Source of the DNA: Solitalea lacus
Lineage (GTDB): Bacteria > Bacteroidota > Bacteroidia > Sphingobacteriales > Sphingobacteriaceae
Direction of reading: 5' to 3'
DNA length: 64,000 nucleotides
NCBI RefSeq assembly: GCF_022014595.1
Contig: NZ_CP091740.1
Location: forward strand, 1,662,200-1,726,199
Position numbers and translations under genes: made by a program. The notes beneath the pieces were generated by a model that had not been told where the DNA came from, did not search any database, and saw only the letters and a program-made list of their open reading frames with translations. Below are positions 1 to 8,867 of the stretch, piece by piece. How positions within the stretch are numbered: position 1 is the stretch's first letter; each line of letters starts with the position of its first letter.

Positions 1-1
1 G

Positions 2-493
2 GTGCTTGCCAATCAAGGCGACACAGTTTACAAGAGAATAATTATTGCCTATCAATCCAAAAATATCGAAAATTTTAAGCAGGCTACCGCTGAATTTCTT
101 CAGTTGATTACAACTCAAGAAGCCTTACTGGGTACTAATGATCATTTTAATTTAGAATGGTGGCTTCAGCAAGCCTATAACATGGGGCAAACTTCGGCAG
201 ATAGAGCCCTGTTTGTTCTTAATGCCAAGCAACAAATTACTTATTGGGGCCCTGATAATCCTGAAACAGATTTACATGAGTATGCCCATAAGGAATGGGC
301 CGGTATGTTGGCTTCTTTTTACCTCCCTCGTTGGAAATTGTATTTTGATTATTTGGAGAAGGATTTGAAAGGTGAGAATCCTCAGCCTGTAGATTTTTAT
401 GCATGGGAAAAGGAATGGACTGAGCAACCCTTTTCACCAAAAAAAACAGAAAGTGGAGATATAATGTCAATTGTTAAAGTTGCTCTGAATTAA
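2..493 (+). CDS. Alpha-N-acetylglucosaminidase (GH89), C-terminal part
   Basis: C-terminal 163 residues of a GH89 alpha-N-acetylglucosaminidase (NAGLU type), an exo-glycosidase that removes terminal GlcNAc from heparan-type or host glycans. The recognisable family signature is the run LLGTNDHFNLEWWL, then QQITYWGP, then the HEYAHKEWAGML and FYLPRWKLYFDY motifs. Full-length members exceed 700 residues, so the gene begins outside the window and the GTG at position 2 is not its start. It lies 58 bases before an exported phosphatase-like gene on the same strand and may share its operon. The family call rests on motif recognition. Substrate is not determinable from this fragment. Confidence 0.85.
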   Translation: MLANQGDTVYKRIIIAYQSKNIENFKQATAEFLQLITTQEALLGTNDHFNLEWWLQQAYNMGQTSADRALFVLNAKQQITYWGPDNPETDLHEYAHKEWAGMLASFYLPRWKLYFDYLEKDLKGENPQPVDFYAWEKEWTEQPFSPKKTESGDIMSIVKVALN

Positions 494-550
494 GACAAAA
501 TCGTGGTGATTTTAAAAGTAAAATCAAATTCTAAACTAAATACAAAACCA

Positions 551-1651
551 ATGAAAGCTAAGAGGATATTTTATTTATTACTCTTTATTGCATGTAATGC
601 ATTTGCACAACAAGGTACCAAGGTTGCTGGAAAGACAAAAAATGTAATTGTTATATCATTAGATGGCTATCGTTGGAAAGAGCTTTTTCAAGGCGCTGAT
701 TCAGCTTTACTATTCAATAAAAAATACACGGGTGATTCGGCTTGGACAGTGAAAAAATATTGGGCGTCTACACCAACAGAACGTCGAGAAAAATTAATGC
801 CTTTCACTTGGAGTTTTATCTCTAGAAAAGGTCAGATTTATGGCAACCGTTCTCTTGGAAACAACGTCGACTTAAAAAATACATATTGGTTTTCATATCC
901 GGGGAGGAGTGAAACATGGACTGGTTACTTTGACAAAGCAATTAATTCTAATAATAAAATTGATAACCCTAATGAAAACGTGATGGAGTTCATCAATAGA
1001 CAAAAGGGCTTTGAAGGCAAAGTGGCTGCGTTTGCTTCGTGGGATGTGGTAGCATGGATACTGAACCGTAATCGCAATGGTATGTTTGTGAATATTTGGA
1101 GCGAAGATGTAAAAGGGGCAAATCTTACAAAAATGCAAAAGGAAGCTAATGCATTTCAGCATATGATGCCCGATACTTGGGGAGAAGGAGAGCGGTTAGA
1201 TGTTAGTACCTATGCTATGTCTAAAGCTTATTTGATGGCCCAGCATCCACGTTTATTTTATATGGACTTTGGTGATCTGGATTGTTATGCGCATGAAGGT
1301 GACTATGATCAATATTTAGATGCTGCTCATAAAACGGATCGGATGTTCAAAGATCTGTGGGAGTCTTTGCAAAACGACCCATTTTATAAAGATCAAACCA
1401 CGCTATTTGTTTGTACAGACCATGGGCGAGGCTACGGAAGCAAATGGACCGATCATGGTTCCAGTGCTCCACATTCAAATGAAACATATTTAATGGTTAT
1501 TGGTCCTGATTCGAAACCATTAGGAGAAGTAAAGACTACTGGTCAAATCTATCAGAATCAGTTTGCTCAAACAATTGCCAATTTACTGGGCTTTCACTTT
1601 ACAGCCAATCATCCGGTTGGCGAATCAATTAAAACGGTTATTGGGAAATAA
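551..1651 (+). CDS. Exported alkaline-phosphatase-superfamily protein
   Basis: Secreted metal-dependent hydrolase of the alkaline phosphatase/type I phosphodiesterase superfamily. I start it at ATG 551 rather than the upstream GTG 503, because MKAKRIFYLLLFIACNAFAQ is a clean Sec signal peptide there. Metal-site motifs are visible: VISLDGYRW near the N terminus, GDLDCYAHEGDYD in the middle, CTDHGRGYG, and a late histidine in SSAPHSNE. The expected product acts in the periplasm or outside the cell on phosphate, phosphodiester or sulfate esters; which one cannot be read. A metallophosphoesterase starts 17 bases after it, so the two are probably cotranscribed, possibly with the GH89 gene upstream. 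Confidence 0.8.
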   Translation: MKAKRIFYLLLFIACNAFAQQGTKVAGKTKNVIVISLDGYRWKELFQGADSALLFNKKYTGDSAWTVKKYWASTPTERREKLMPFTWSFISRKGQIYGNRSLGNNVDLKNTYWFSYPGRSETWTGYFDKAINSNNKIDNPNENVMEFINRQKGFEGKVAAFASWDVVAWILNRNRNGMFVNIWSEDVKGANLTKMQKEANAFQHMMPDTWGEGERLDVSTYAMSKAYLMAQHPRLFYMDFGDLDCYAHEGDYDQYLDAAHKTDRMFKDLWESLQNDPFYKDQTTLFVCTDHGRGYGSKWTDHGSSAPHSNETYLMVIGPDSKPLGEVKTTGQIYQNQFAQTIANLLGFHFTANHPVGESIKTVIGK

Positions 1652-1668
1652 AAAACTCTTTAAATACA

Positions 1669-2571
1669 ATGAAAAGAAGAGAACTTTTAAAAAATATTGG
1701 ACTTGCTGCAGGTAGTATAGCGCTTAGCGGTGGGGTGGCCATTGCCGGAGAACCAAAGTTAAAAAGAAAGCGAGTGTTGCGTATAGCACATATAACCGAC
1801 GTGCACATTCGTCCGGAGTATGATGCCCCTAACCGCTTTCGAAAGTGTATGGAAGAGATTAAGAAGCATAAAATTGATTTTTTCTTAAACGGAGGTGACA
1901 CTATTTATGCCGCCGATTACAATCATATAACGCGTGAGCGAGTAAATGAGCAATGGACGATTTGGAATGAATTACGTAATGAGCTTAGTTCTTACGAAAT
2001 GCATAGTTGTTTGGGTAATCATGATATGTGGTGGGCCAGCCCAGATAAGCATGATCCAATGCACGGGAAGGATCACGTAGTTAAGCAATTGGGTATTCCC
2101 AATCGTTATTATAGCTTTGACAAAAATGGATGGCATTTCATTATTCTTGATAGTAATAATAAAAATGCAGGCTCGCTGGATGATGAACAGTGTAGGTGGC
2201 TGGAAGAGGACTTGGCCAAATTGACAAATGGAACACCCATAATGTGCTTAAGTCATTATCCAATTTTGGCAGTTTGCACTATTTTGGATGGAGGTAATCA
2301 TACTGACTCGAAATATATTACCGACCTGTTTTATAAGCATAAGGATAAAAGGATTACTTGTTTGAGTGGTCACATTCATTTGCAAGATGAAGCAGAATAT
2401 AATGGGGTTCAATTTTTTTGCAATGGTGCTTTAAGTGGTTTTTGGTGGGAGGAAGGAGATAAGGATTCGGCAGGAAAATCATTCTATAAGCAGACTCCGC
2501 CTGGATATGCCATTATTGATTTGTTTGACGACGGAACAGTTAGTAATCAATACATTGCTCATAGCTATTAG
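1669..2571 (+). CDS. Exported metallophosphoesterase (calcineurin-like)
   Basis: Calcineurin-like phosphoesterase of 300 residues with a bimetallic site: DVH (about 44-46), GGDT (about 76), GNHD (about 116), a downstream SHYP histidine and the GHIH motif (about 229). The N terminus MKRRELLKNIGLAAG has a twin-arginine followed by a hydrophobic stretch and AIAGE, so it is probably Tat-exported. It follows the phosphatase-like gene closely and ends before a hairpin terminator. The natural substrate is unknown; family members cleave phosphomono- or diesters. Confidence 0.82.
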   Translation: MKRRELLKNIGLAAGSIALSGGVAIAGEPKLKRKRVLRIAHITDVHIRPEYDAPNRFRKCMEEIKKHKIDFFLNGGDTIYAADYNHITRERVNEQWTIWNELRNELSSYEMHSCLGNHDMWWASPDKHDPMHGKDHVVKQLGIPNRYYSFDKNGWHFIILDSNNKNAGSLDDEQCRWLEEDLAKLTNGTPIMCLSHYPILAVCTILDGGNHTDSKYITDLFYKHKDKRITCLSGHIHLQDEAEYNGVQFFCNGALSGFWWEEGDKDSAGKSFYKQTPPGYAIIDLFDDGTVSNQYIAHSY

Positions 2572-2680
2572 GTGAAAGAAGTAGGGTTTGCAAAACAAAA
2601 ATTAGCGAATATTACCTGTTTGCCATTCCGCAAAACGAATTGAGGAACAATCTTAATTTGAATAATTAATATAGTTTGTT

Positions 2681-2715
2681 AGGCCCCACAGTTTTATATT
2701 GTAGGGCCTTTTACT
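2681..2715 (+). terminator. Hairpin terminator after the metallophosphoesterase
   Basis: AGGCCC (2681-2686) pairs with GGGCCT (2704-2709), with a further ACA/TGT pairing inside. TTTTACTTTTC follows on the plus strand. It separates the plus-strand genes from the converging nos operon. Confidence 0.6.
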
Positions 2716-2737
2716 TTTCATCTTATATTGAAATTGT

Positions 2738-3505
2738 TTACAAATTTTTCTTCCTGAAAATTTTTACCGAAACTAATAGCGGAACTATAAACCACACCAA
2801 CATCGTGATGAATGAAATGACCATTCCTTGGTTGCTGCCCAATATGGATTTGTACAAGGCTCCTGTGTAACCCATTAATGCTGAAACATCCATTTTTAGC
2901 ATTACGATTATCCGTCCCAGATCAATAGGGTTTAGTGCAGTTAACATCAGAATGGTTTTCTCAAGCGGATAGTCGCTGAAACTATACATAATACCAAGCA
3001 GCAACCCATCATAAATAACGGAAAAGAAAAACCAGATTAATAGGGACAAGCCAATTCCTTTGGCCTTATCACGTGTTATTACCGAGCATAGAAACGCCAA
3101 TGACGCAAAGATTAAGGACAGCATGAAACCTGTGAAAAATAACATTAGGCCAAGCGAAGAAAAAGCGTATATGCCTATCGGGATGCCTAAACCTATCAGT
3201 AGGGCGGCTGACAAAGAACCTGCAATACCTATATATTCACCCAATAAAATTCGATTTCGTTTAATGGGTTGTGCAACCAGCAATTCAATAAACTCATATG
3301 AATTATAGAAATAGGTTGTTGTAAAAATCATGGACATCAATGGTATAATGATGTTGACAACGGTTAACAAACTGCTCACAGCTTTATCTGGGTTTTCTTC
3401 CAGGTAAAACATGCAGCAGGAGAGGATTAACAGGAATGCGGTATAACCTATAAGTACTTTGTTCCGGATAATATCGTGTAAAACATATTTAGTAACTTTC
3501 AGCAT
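2738..3505 (-). CDS. nosY: NosY, ABC transporter permease of the nos system
   Basis: Membrane permease that pairs with NosF and NosD in a complex supporting maturation of the CuZ centre of nitrous oxide reductase. The protein is about 255 residues with some six hydrophobic segments, typical of ABC-2-type permeases of this role. Assignment rests on position directly after nosF. The longer reading frame begins with TTG at 3514; I prefer the ATG at 3505 (MLKVTKYVLHDIIRNKV), which overlaps nosF by 17 bases, consistent with translational coupling. It is the last gene of the nos operon. Confidence 0.85.
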   Translation of the reverse strand: MLKVTKYVLHDIIRNKVLIGYTAFLLILSCCMFYLEENPDKAVSSLLTVVNIIIPLMSMIFTTTYFYNSYEFIELLVAQPIKRNRILLGEYIGIAGSLSAALLIGLGIPIGIYAFSSLGLMLFFTGFMLSLIFASLAFLCSVITRDKAKGIGLSLLIWFFFSVIYDGLLLGIMYSFSDYPLEKTILMLTALNPIDLGRIIVMLKMDVSALMGYTGALYKSILGSNQGMVISFITMLVWFIVPLLVSVKIFRKKNL

Positions 3506-4208
3506 AGCTATCAATTTTAAGGTAATTCATAATTGCTTTTCCGAGTTTGTATTCGCCGGTTATAGATTTCAAATCGTCAACTGAATAATCGAATTTAACA
3601 TGGCCTTCCATCAGGTAAAAAATTCGGTCTGACAGTTCATCCACTTCGCTCATAATGTGAGAAGAGATGAGAATAAGCTTGCCCTTTTTCTTTTCTTTTT
3701 GAATTTTGGCCTTTAAGATCTCGGCAGCAAAGGGATCGAGGCCGGCAGTGGGTTCGTCTAAAATTAATACCAAAGGATTAAACAGGCAGGCCAGTGCTGC
3801 ACTCACCTTTTGTCGTGTTCCGCCCGAGAGGGATCGCATCGGTTTATGAAACATTGAAGGCAGATCAAACTGGAATAACAATTCTTCGTCAACAGCCTTT
3901 TCGTTGCGTATATCTTTCATCATTTCAAATAGATGGCCTATTTTCATATTATCAGGATAACGACCAATTTGCGGCATGTAACCGATTTGCTTTTTGTAAT
4001 AGGGGTCGGAAGTGATGTTTTTTCCTTCAAACAAAATGGCTCCCGAGTCAGGAATCACCATTCCTAAAATTGATTTAATCAGCGTGGTTTTTCCTGATGC
4101 ATTGGGTCCTAATACAGAAATGATCTGTCCTGATTCAAAAGTTGTAGAGATGCCTTTCAGCACGTCCAGCTTACCGAAGGATTTTTTTAAGTGCTTAATT
4201 TCTATCAT
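3489..4208 (-). CDS. nosF: NosF, ABC transporter ATPase
   Basis: ATP-binding subunit of the NosDFY maturation transporter. Walker A is GPNASGKT (34-41), the ABC signature is LSGGTRQ, Walker B plus D-loop is LILDEPTAGLD, and the switch histidine sits in ILISSHIMSE. Length (239) is usual for the family. The start codon overlaps the nosD stop as ATGA (4205-4208) and the end overlaps nosY, so nosD-nosF-nosY is a tightly coupled set. Confidence 0.93.
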   Translation of the reverse strand: MIEIKHLKKSFGKLDVLKGISTTFESGQIISVLGPNASGKTTLIKSILGMVIPDSGAILFEGKNITSDPYYKKQIGYMPQIGRYPDNMKIGHLFEMMKDIRNEKAVDEELLFQFDLPSMFHKPMRSLSGGTRQKVSAALACLFNPLVLILDEPTAGLDPFAAEILKAKIQKEKKKGKLILISSHIMSEVDELSDRIFYLMEGHVKFDYSVDDLKSITGEYKLGKAIMNYLKIDSYAESY

Positions 4209-5443
4209 CGTGTTATAGATTGCATGAGTGGTTGTTCGTCTTTAATAGTTTCAGGAGTAATAGAAGGGATTGCTTTTTCGGCTTTATCTAAAAGATTGAC
4301 GATGAAACTTCGCATCAGCATTACCGAGTATGGCATTTTCTCCATTATTTGCGAGTAAAGACTCACCGGCCGGTAAGGCACATCGCCTGCTTTGTTTTTA
4401 TCCATGTCATATCCATCGTATTTATCCCAGTAATTTTTTTTGAAGGAATTTTGAAAATGCGTGCCGTTGGTGGCCAAATCGAAGGTGTTTGCGATAAAGT
4501 TGTTATTCTCAAAATGATCGTTCTCGCAATTGGCCAGCAGACGCACTGCCCAACCGTTTTGAGAAAAATCATTGCTTAAAATTTTGATACGGCTCGAGCC
4601 TTCCAGATAGATGCCTATTGTGTTGTTAATGAAACGATTGTTCTCAATTCGGCTGTCACTAATATCTTTCAGCAATAGTCCGTATGAGGAAGAACCACGA
4701 TTATTTTCGAACACATTGTTCAGCATCTTTATGCGTTTAGTGTACATTACTGCTACGCCCGAGCCGTTATTGGTAAATGTGTTGCCAATGTATGCATCAT
4801 CATCAGAAAACATAAAATGTAAACCGTAACGAATGTTTTGTTCGCTTCTGTTGTTTTTTATGAGGCTGTGTTTGGCAAATTCAAAGTAAATACCATCGCG
4901 ATGCCGGCTGATTTTGTTGTTTTCTATGTGAATGTATTTGCATTGCCATAGGTGTATGCCGTTTCCTGAGCGGGTAGGGTGGCCTGTACCGTTTAGGTCA
5001 TTGTTTTTTACGGTAACGTTCAATGCATCAGATAGATAAATTCCAAAAAATGTGTTTCGCAGCCGGTTGTTTACCAGCTTAATATTGCTAGCTTTAAATA
5101 CACGAATGCCTGCATAATCTTTTGCTGAACCACTGTTAGTGTTTTTTATCTCAAAACCGTTAACGGTAACGTTATTAGCTAAAATGGTCAGTATTTCATC
5201 TTTCCCCTGACCATCGAGCACAGGGTAATTTTGTCCGGTAAGTTTTATGCTTTTACTGATGATGATGTTCTTAGCTGGGTAAATTGATTTTTTAACCACA
5301 ATCTCGTCGCCATTTTGGGCGGTGGCCAACGCTGATTCAATACGTTTAAACTGCTCATTGGGGCCTACGAATAGCTTTTTTTGAGCAAAGGCCAGATGGT
5401 GACAACAAATGAGGGTTAATAAAAGTATAAGGTGTCTAATCAT
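4205..5443 (-). CDS. nosD: NosD, periplasmic copper-maturation protein
   Basis: Periplasmic right-handed beta-helix protein required to assemble the CuZ site of N2O reductase. The ATG at 5443 gives a signal peptide (MIRHLILLLTLICCHHLAFAQ); the longer frame starting with TTG would spoil it. The body is built of parallel-helix repeats rich in asparagine ladders (NNRLRN, ENNKISRH, NNRSEQN, ENNVFENN-like units), ending with KNYWDKYDGYD, a characteristic NosD stretch. The gene has its own promoter with a TATCTTTG -7 element and an inverted repeat upstream, and follows nosL after a strong hairpin. Confidence 0.93.
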   Translation of the reverse strand: MIRHLILLLTLICCHHLAFAQKKLFVGPNEQFKRIESALATAQNGDEIVVKKSIYPAKNIIISKSIKLTGQNYPVLDGQGKDEILTILANNVTVNGFEIKNTNSGSAKDYAGIRVFKASNIKLVNNRLRNTFFGIYLSDALNVTVKNNDLNGTGHPTRSGNGIHLWQCKYIHIENNKISRHRDGIYFEFAKHSLIKNNRSEQNIRYGLHFMFSDDDAYIGNTFTNNGSGVAVMYTKRIKMLNNVFENNRGSSSYGLLLKDISDSRIENNRFINNTIGIYLEGSSRIKILSNDFSQNGWAVRLLANCENDHFENNNFIANTFDLATNGTHFQNSFKKNYWDKYDGYDMDKNKAGDVPYRPVSLYSQIMEKMPYSVMLMRSFIVNLLDKAEKAIPSITPETIKDEQPLMQSITR

Positions 5444-5461
5444 GGTGTAATTCTTATAGAA

Positions 5462-5469
5462 CAAAGATA
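5462..5469 (-). promoter_or_regulatory. -7 promoter element of nosD
   Basis: The minus strand reads TATCTTTG, a perfect Bacteroidota TAnnTTTG element, 18 bases before the nosD ATG. No TTG is present at the usual -33 spacing; an inverted repeat occupies that position instead, which suggests an activator-dependent promoter. Confidence 0.6.
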
Positions 5470-5484
5470 AGTCTAAATAAATTA

Positions 5485-5501
5485 ATAAAAGACCTTTTTA
5501 T
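5485..5501. promoter_or_regulatory. Candidate operator upstream of nosD
   Basis: Inverted repeat ATAAAAG-AC-CTTTTTAT, centred about 27 bases upstream of the -7 element. An almost identical repeat lies upstream of ric (13121-13138). Candidate site for the Rrf2 regulator encoded in the locus or for a Crp/Fnr-type activator; the binder is inference. Confidence 0.45.
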
Positions 5502-5560
5502 CTTTTATTTTTTACTTTTCACCTCTATTATAATAAATCCGGCACATTTTAGTTTTTGAG

Positions 5561-5603
5561 TAACAAAGGAGGGTAATCATTATCCGACTACCCTCCTTTG
5601 TTA
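5561..5603 (-). terminator. Perfect 15-bp hairpin between nosL and nosD
   Basis: TAACAAAGGAGGGTA (5561-5575) pairs perfectly with TACCCTCCTTTGTTA (5589-5603) around a 13-base loop. It lies 20 bases after the nosL stop. It lacks a long U-tract, so it may be a 3' stabiliser or partial terminator that sets the nosD level apart from nosZ-nosL. Confidence 0.55.
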
Positions 5604-5622
5604 TGAACCGAAAATCAACTCT

Positions 5623-6051
5623 TTAATGTCCTCTCACTTTTTTTACCTGCTCCCAAGTTAAAGTTTCACCACTTAATTCCTGTTTCATTTTCATAGCATC
5701 CTTTTCAGAATTAAAAGCTGCAAGATTGCCTCCCATCGGACTTTTTATATTTTCTCCGTAAAGAAAAACGGCTTCTTGGGCATTAATCAATATGCCGGGT
5801 TGCGAATGGTTGGTGACAAAAAACTGTTCTTGCTGCTCTCCTCCGGTGTGTAGATAGTCGATCATGCATTCTGCCGAGTCAAACTTGAATACCTTGCCGT
5901 TTTTATTTACAATTTCTGCCCCAAACTTATCGTCCATTATATTCATTTTGCACATGTCACAGGCATCGGTTCCATACTGAATAGGAACAGCACCTTTTTT
6001 ATTGCAGGCCAACATTACTATGGCCAATAGTATTAACATTTGATTTTTCAT
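5623..6051 (-). CDS. nosL: NosL, copper-binding lipoprotein
   Basis: Outer-envelope copper chaperone that delivers Cu(I) to the NosDFY/NosZ pathway. The ATG at 6051 gives MKNQMLILLAIVMLAC, a lipoprotein signal with the lipidated cysteine at residue 16. The metal-binding motif CDMCKMNIMDD, diagnostic of NosL, follows shortly after. The domain is complete (about 142 residues). Its 5' end overlaps the upstream membrane-protein gene by about 53 bases in another frame, implying cotranslation. Confidence 0.93.
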   Translation of the reverse strand: MKNQMLILLAIVMLACNKKGAVPIQYGTDACDMCKMNIMDDKFGAEIVNKNGKVFKFDSAECMIDYLHTGGEQQEQFFVTNHSQPGILINAQEAVFLYGENIKSPMGGNLAAFNSEKDAMKMKQELSGETLTWEQVKKVRGH

Positions 6052-6622
6052 GTTTATTATTTTTCTTAGTCCGTAACTCAATTATCGAAATTCCTATAAC
6101 GGTACTAATTGCCCCTATTACCATCCAACCGCCAAGTGCAGGGAACGAACCTGCCAAAAAATTAAGCAGTTGTTTGTAGCCAAACAGTGGAGGCTGGTAC
6201 GACATGCCAGGAACTTTTATGGCCGCCATCGGATCGAGGTCGTGGCCGTAATCGTATTCCCACAGATAAAAATCAACTGCACCGACCACCCCGAAAATGA
6301 TTAATAGTACAGCCCAGGTGTAAAGCAGTTTTTGATTGTTGCGCCAATAGGTAAGCAAACCAAAAGCTGCTAACAGGCCAACAGCATAGGGGAGTAGTTT
6401 TAGTTCAATAAAATCTTCAGCATGAATGTGTTTCATGCCGATGTAATGGTTCAGTCCGTTAATTTTAGCTACATCACCGGTAATGTTGTTTATTAAGATA
6501 TTCATTTCCAACCCCTCAGGATATTGAGGGGCTTCTAATGAAATTTTCCAGATAGGGAAGAAGTAAGCACCGAGCATTAACACTGCACTAACAATTACAA
6601 GTATTCGGGAAGACTTTTTCAT
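5999..6622 (-). CDS. Multi-pass membrane protein of the nos operon
   Basis: Conserved-looking membrane protein between nosZ and nosL. About five hydrophobic segments are visible (SRILVIVSAVLMLGAYFF, LLPYAVGLLAAFGLL, LYTWAVLLIIFGVVGAV, LNFLAGSFPALGG, VIGAISTVIGISII). A long loop between segments carries several histidines (GLNHYIGMKHIHAEDF), and DYGHDLDPMAAIKVPGMSYQPP precedes the fourth segment. The His/Met content would suit copper handling or quinol/heme interaction, but that is inference. ATG 6622 is chosen; ATG 6676 would add 18 residues. No function is known to me. The 3' end overlaps nosL. Confidence 0.75.
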   Translation of the reverse strand: MKKSSRILVIVSAVLMLGAYFFPIWKISLEAPQYPEGLEMNILINNITGDVAKINGLNHYIGMKHIHAEDFIELKLLPYAVGLLAAFGLLTYWRNNQKLLYTWAVLLIIFGVVGAVDFYLWEYDYGHDLDPMAAIKVPGMSYQPPLFGYKQLLNFLAGSFPALGGWMVIGAISTVIGISIIELRTKKNNKHEKSNVNTIGHSNVGLQ

Positions 6623-6778
6623 CTGTTTGCGTTTTAAAAGGCTGTCTAAGTGCTGTGAATTAATTTTGATCAACATATTGAATAGTTAATCATATCTCCT
6701 GGACTAACATTTTATTGTCAGAGTAGGGGCCTAAAGTATTGTAATTACTTTGACAGCTGTATTATGATGTATAAGGAA

Positions 6779-6828
6779 ATAACCGAAACCTGGCAGTGCG
6801 TTGCTGCCCTGCACTTGGTTTCGGTTAT
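6779..6828 (-). terminator. 12-bp hairpin downstream of nosZ
   Basis: ATAACCGAAACC (6779-6790) pairs with GGTTTCGGTTAT (6817-6828). The 26-base interior (GTGC, GGCAG and GCAC elements) can fold further. Located 24 bases after the nosZ stop with a weak U-tract; likely an intra-operon processing or partial termination point. Confidence 0.5.
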
Positions 6829-6852
6829 AAATTAATTTTTCAGTTCTCGTTT

Positions 6853-8847
6853 TTAATTTTTAGCAAGTTCGTTTTTAGGAGCTGTTTCACCGATTCCGGA
6901 TTTTAAAGCAACGGTTGAATTAGCTGGAGAAACGCGAGCATATCCTTGCATTTCCTGATGCAGGGCCGAGCAGAAGTCAGTACAATAGAATGGAAATATC
7001 CCAGTTGATTTAGGTGTCCATTTTATGGTTTGAGTTTCTCCCGGCATAATTAGTAACTCAGCGTTTTCGGCGCCTTTTACTGCAAAACCATGCGGTACGT
7101 CCCAATCTTGTTCTAAGTTAGTTATGTGGAAATATACTTCATCGCCCAATTTTATACCTTCAATATTATCAGGTGCAAGGTGTGAGCGAATGGCAGTCAT
7201 CCATACATCCACCCGTTTACCGTTACGAACTATTTTGGTTTCTTTTTCATTCTTAACAGCATAAGGGTGTTCATTTTTGCTTAGTTCGAAAATCTTTTTC
7301 TGATTCTTCAAGATTACATCGGCAGGGCAGGCTTGGGCATAGTGAGGCTCTCCAATGGTAGGGAAGTCTAACAAGAGATTCATCTTCTCTCCCGTAATAT
7401 CAAACAACTGCGCCGATTGAGTTAACTCAGGTCCTGTAGGCAGGTAGCGATCTTTAGTAATTTTATTCAGTGCAATTGCATATTTACCATATGGTTTTTT
7501 GTTATCGCCCCCTACTACACATAAGTGGCCGATTGAGTAATAGGTAGGAATACGGTCAACTACTTCGCGGGTATCCACTTTCCATTTTACAATTTCTGAT
7601 GATACGAACATTGAAGTATAAGCATAACCTTTGTCATCAAATTCGGTATGCAGAGGGCCTAAACCAGGTTTTTGTACCTCACCGGCTAAAGCGGCTTCAT
7701 ATTTAATAACTGGTACTTTGTCAAACTCGCTTTCGAACGTTTTTTTGGCAATGGCATCAGTCATCTTTTTAAATGAAAACACCGGAATAACGGCTGCCAA
7801 TTTACCGCTGGCAACTATGCTTTCTCCATCCGGACTTACATCGGCACCGTGTGGCGACTTAGGACAAGGGATAAAGTAAACAATGTCCTTTAGTACCCGT
7901 GTATCGAGTGTTAACACCTCTTTTTCAACTTTAGAACTTGCTGAATGTGTTCGCTCATCGTAATTGTTGTGATAATAGGTGGTTGGTGTTTTTTTGCCTT
8001 TTCCCTGTTTCAAATACTCTTCTGCTTTTTTCCAGTTTACGGCCATAATAAAGTCCTTGTCGCGCTGACTGGCATTTACTTCCAACAAAGTGTTGGCCTG
8101 TTCAGAGTTATAGCAAGTGAAGAACATCCAGCCATGTGAAGCTCCTTTGCCACTTCGGGCCAAGTCATAGTTTACGCCCGGAACCAAAAGCTGGAAGGCA
8201 ATATTCATGTGACCTTCTTTCGGGTCTACTTTTACGAAAGAAAGGGCCCCGCGGAAGTTTTCTTTATACGTATTGATAGGAACATCAGTGTTGCCTTCAA
8301 TTGGAACACTAAACCGAGTACCAGCCACTACGTATTCGGTGTTTTCGGTACAGTAAGGCGAAGAGTGGTTACCGCCAGAATTGGGAATCTCAAGAATTTC
8401 CTCGGTTTTAAATGTTGCGAGGTTAATGCGTGCTATACGGGGTGTATTATTTCCGTTGATAAACAACCAACGCCCGTCGTCAGAACCATCGGTTTTGGAA
8501 ATCTGAGGGTGGTGGGCATCATCCCAAGGAATAAAGCCGTGTGAGGTATTAAGCATGGCCTTGGTTTCTTCAGAATAACCCCATCCGTTTTCAGGGTTTT
8601 GCGAAAATACCGGAATCACTTTAAGTAGTCGGCCCGAAGGTAAGCCATATGCGGCAACCTGGCCACTAAAGCCGCCTGAAGCGAACAGATACACCTCGTC
8701 TAATTTGCCGGGAGCAACGTACACTTTCTGTGCAGCATCACCCGAAATCACTGTTTCTGCTTTTTTAGGTTTACAAGCGGTAGTGAAGGTTACAGCAGCC
8801 ACTGCTGTGGCCAACACCAGTTTTGAATATGGAGTTGATAAACTCAT
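6853..8847 (-). CDS. nosZ: NosZ, nitrous oxide reductase (clade II)
   Basis: Terminal reductase of denitrification: N2O + 2H+ + 2e- gives N2 + water, in the periplasm. The N terminus has no twin-arginine; it is a Sec signal with a lipobox-like FTTAC (Cys25), as in clade II (atypical) NosZ. CuZ ligands begin with DDAHHPQ (His112/113) and GGNHSSPY. The C-terminal cupredoxin domain carries the CuA motif CTDFCSALHQEM (Cys622, Cys626, His630, Met633) preceded by DVPHGFAV. Length 664 is normal. No nosR is present, as usual for clade II. The lipoprotein cytochrome c directly upstream is a plausible electron donor. Confidence 0.96.
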   Translation of the reverse strand: MSLSTPYSKLVLATAVAAVTFTTACKPKKAETVISGDAAQKVYVAPGKLDEVYLFASGGFSGQVAAYGLPSGRLLKVIPVFSQNPENGWGYSEETKAMLNTSHGFIPWDDAHHPQISKTDGSDDGRWLFINGNNTPRIARINLATFKTEEILEIPNSGGNHSSPYCTENTEYVVAGTRFSVPIEGNTDVPINTYKENFRGALSFVKVDPKEGHMNIAFQLLVPGVNYDLARSGKGASHGWMFFTCYNSEQANTLLEVNASQRDKDFIMAVNWKKAEEYLKQGKGKKTPTTYYHNNYDERTHSASSKVEKEVLTLDTRVLKDIVYFIPCPKSPHGADVSPDGESIVASGKLAAVIPVFSFKKMTDAIAKKTFESEFDKVPVIKYEAALAGEVQKPGLGPLHTEFDDKGYAYTSMFVSSEIVKWKVDTREVVDRIPTYYSIGHLCVVGGDNKKPYGKYAIALNKITKDRYLPTGPELTQSAQLFDITGEKMNLLLDFPTIGEPHYAQACPADVILKNQKKIFELSKNEHPYAVKNEKETKIVRNGKRVDVWMTAIRSHLAPDNIEGIKLGDEVYFHITNLEQDWDVPHGFAVKGAENAELLIMPGETQTIKWTPKSTGIFPFYCTDFCSALHQEMQGYARVSPANSTVALKSGIGETAPKNELAKN

Positions 8848-8867
8848 TGTATTTTTGGTTTTATTAA

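Noticed and set aside
893-1162. Minus-strand 89-residue frame inside the phosphatase-like gene
   Set aside because: Lies wholly within a well supported gene on the other strand; no signal, motif or promoter of its own.
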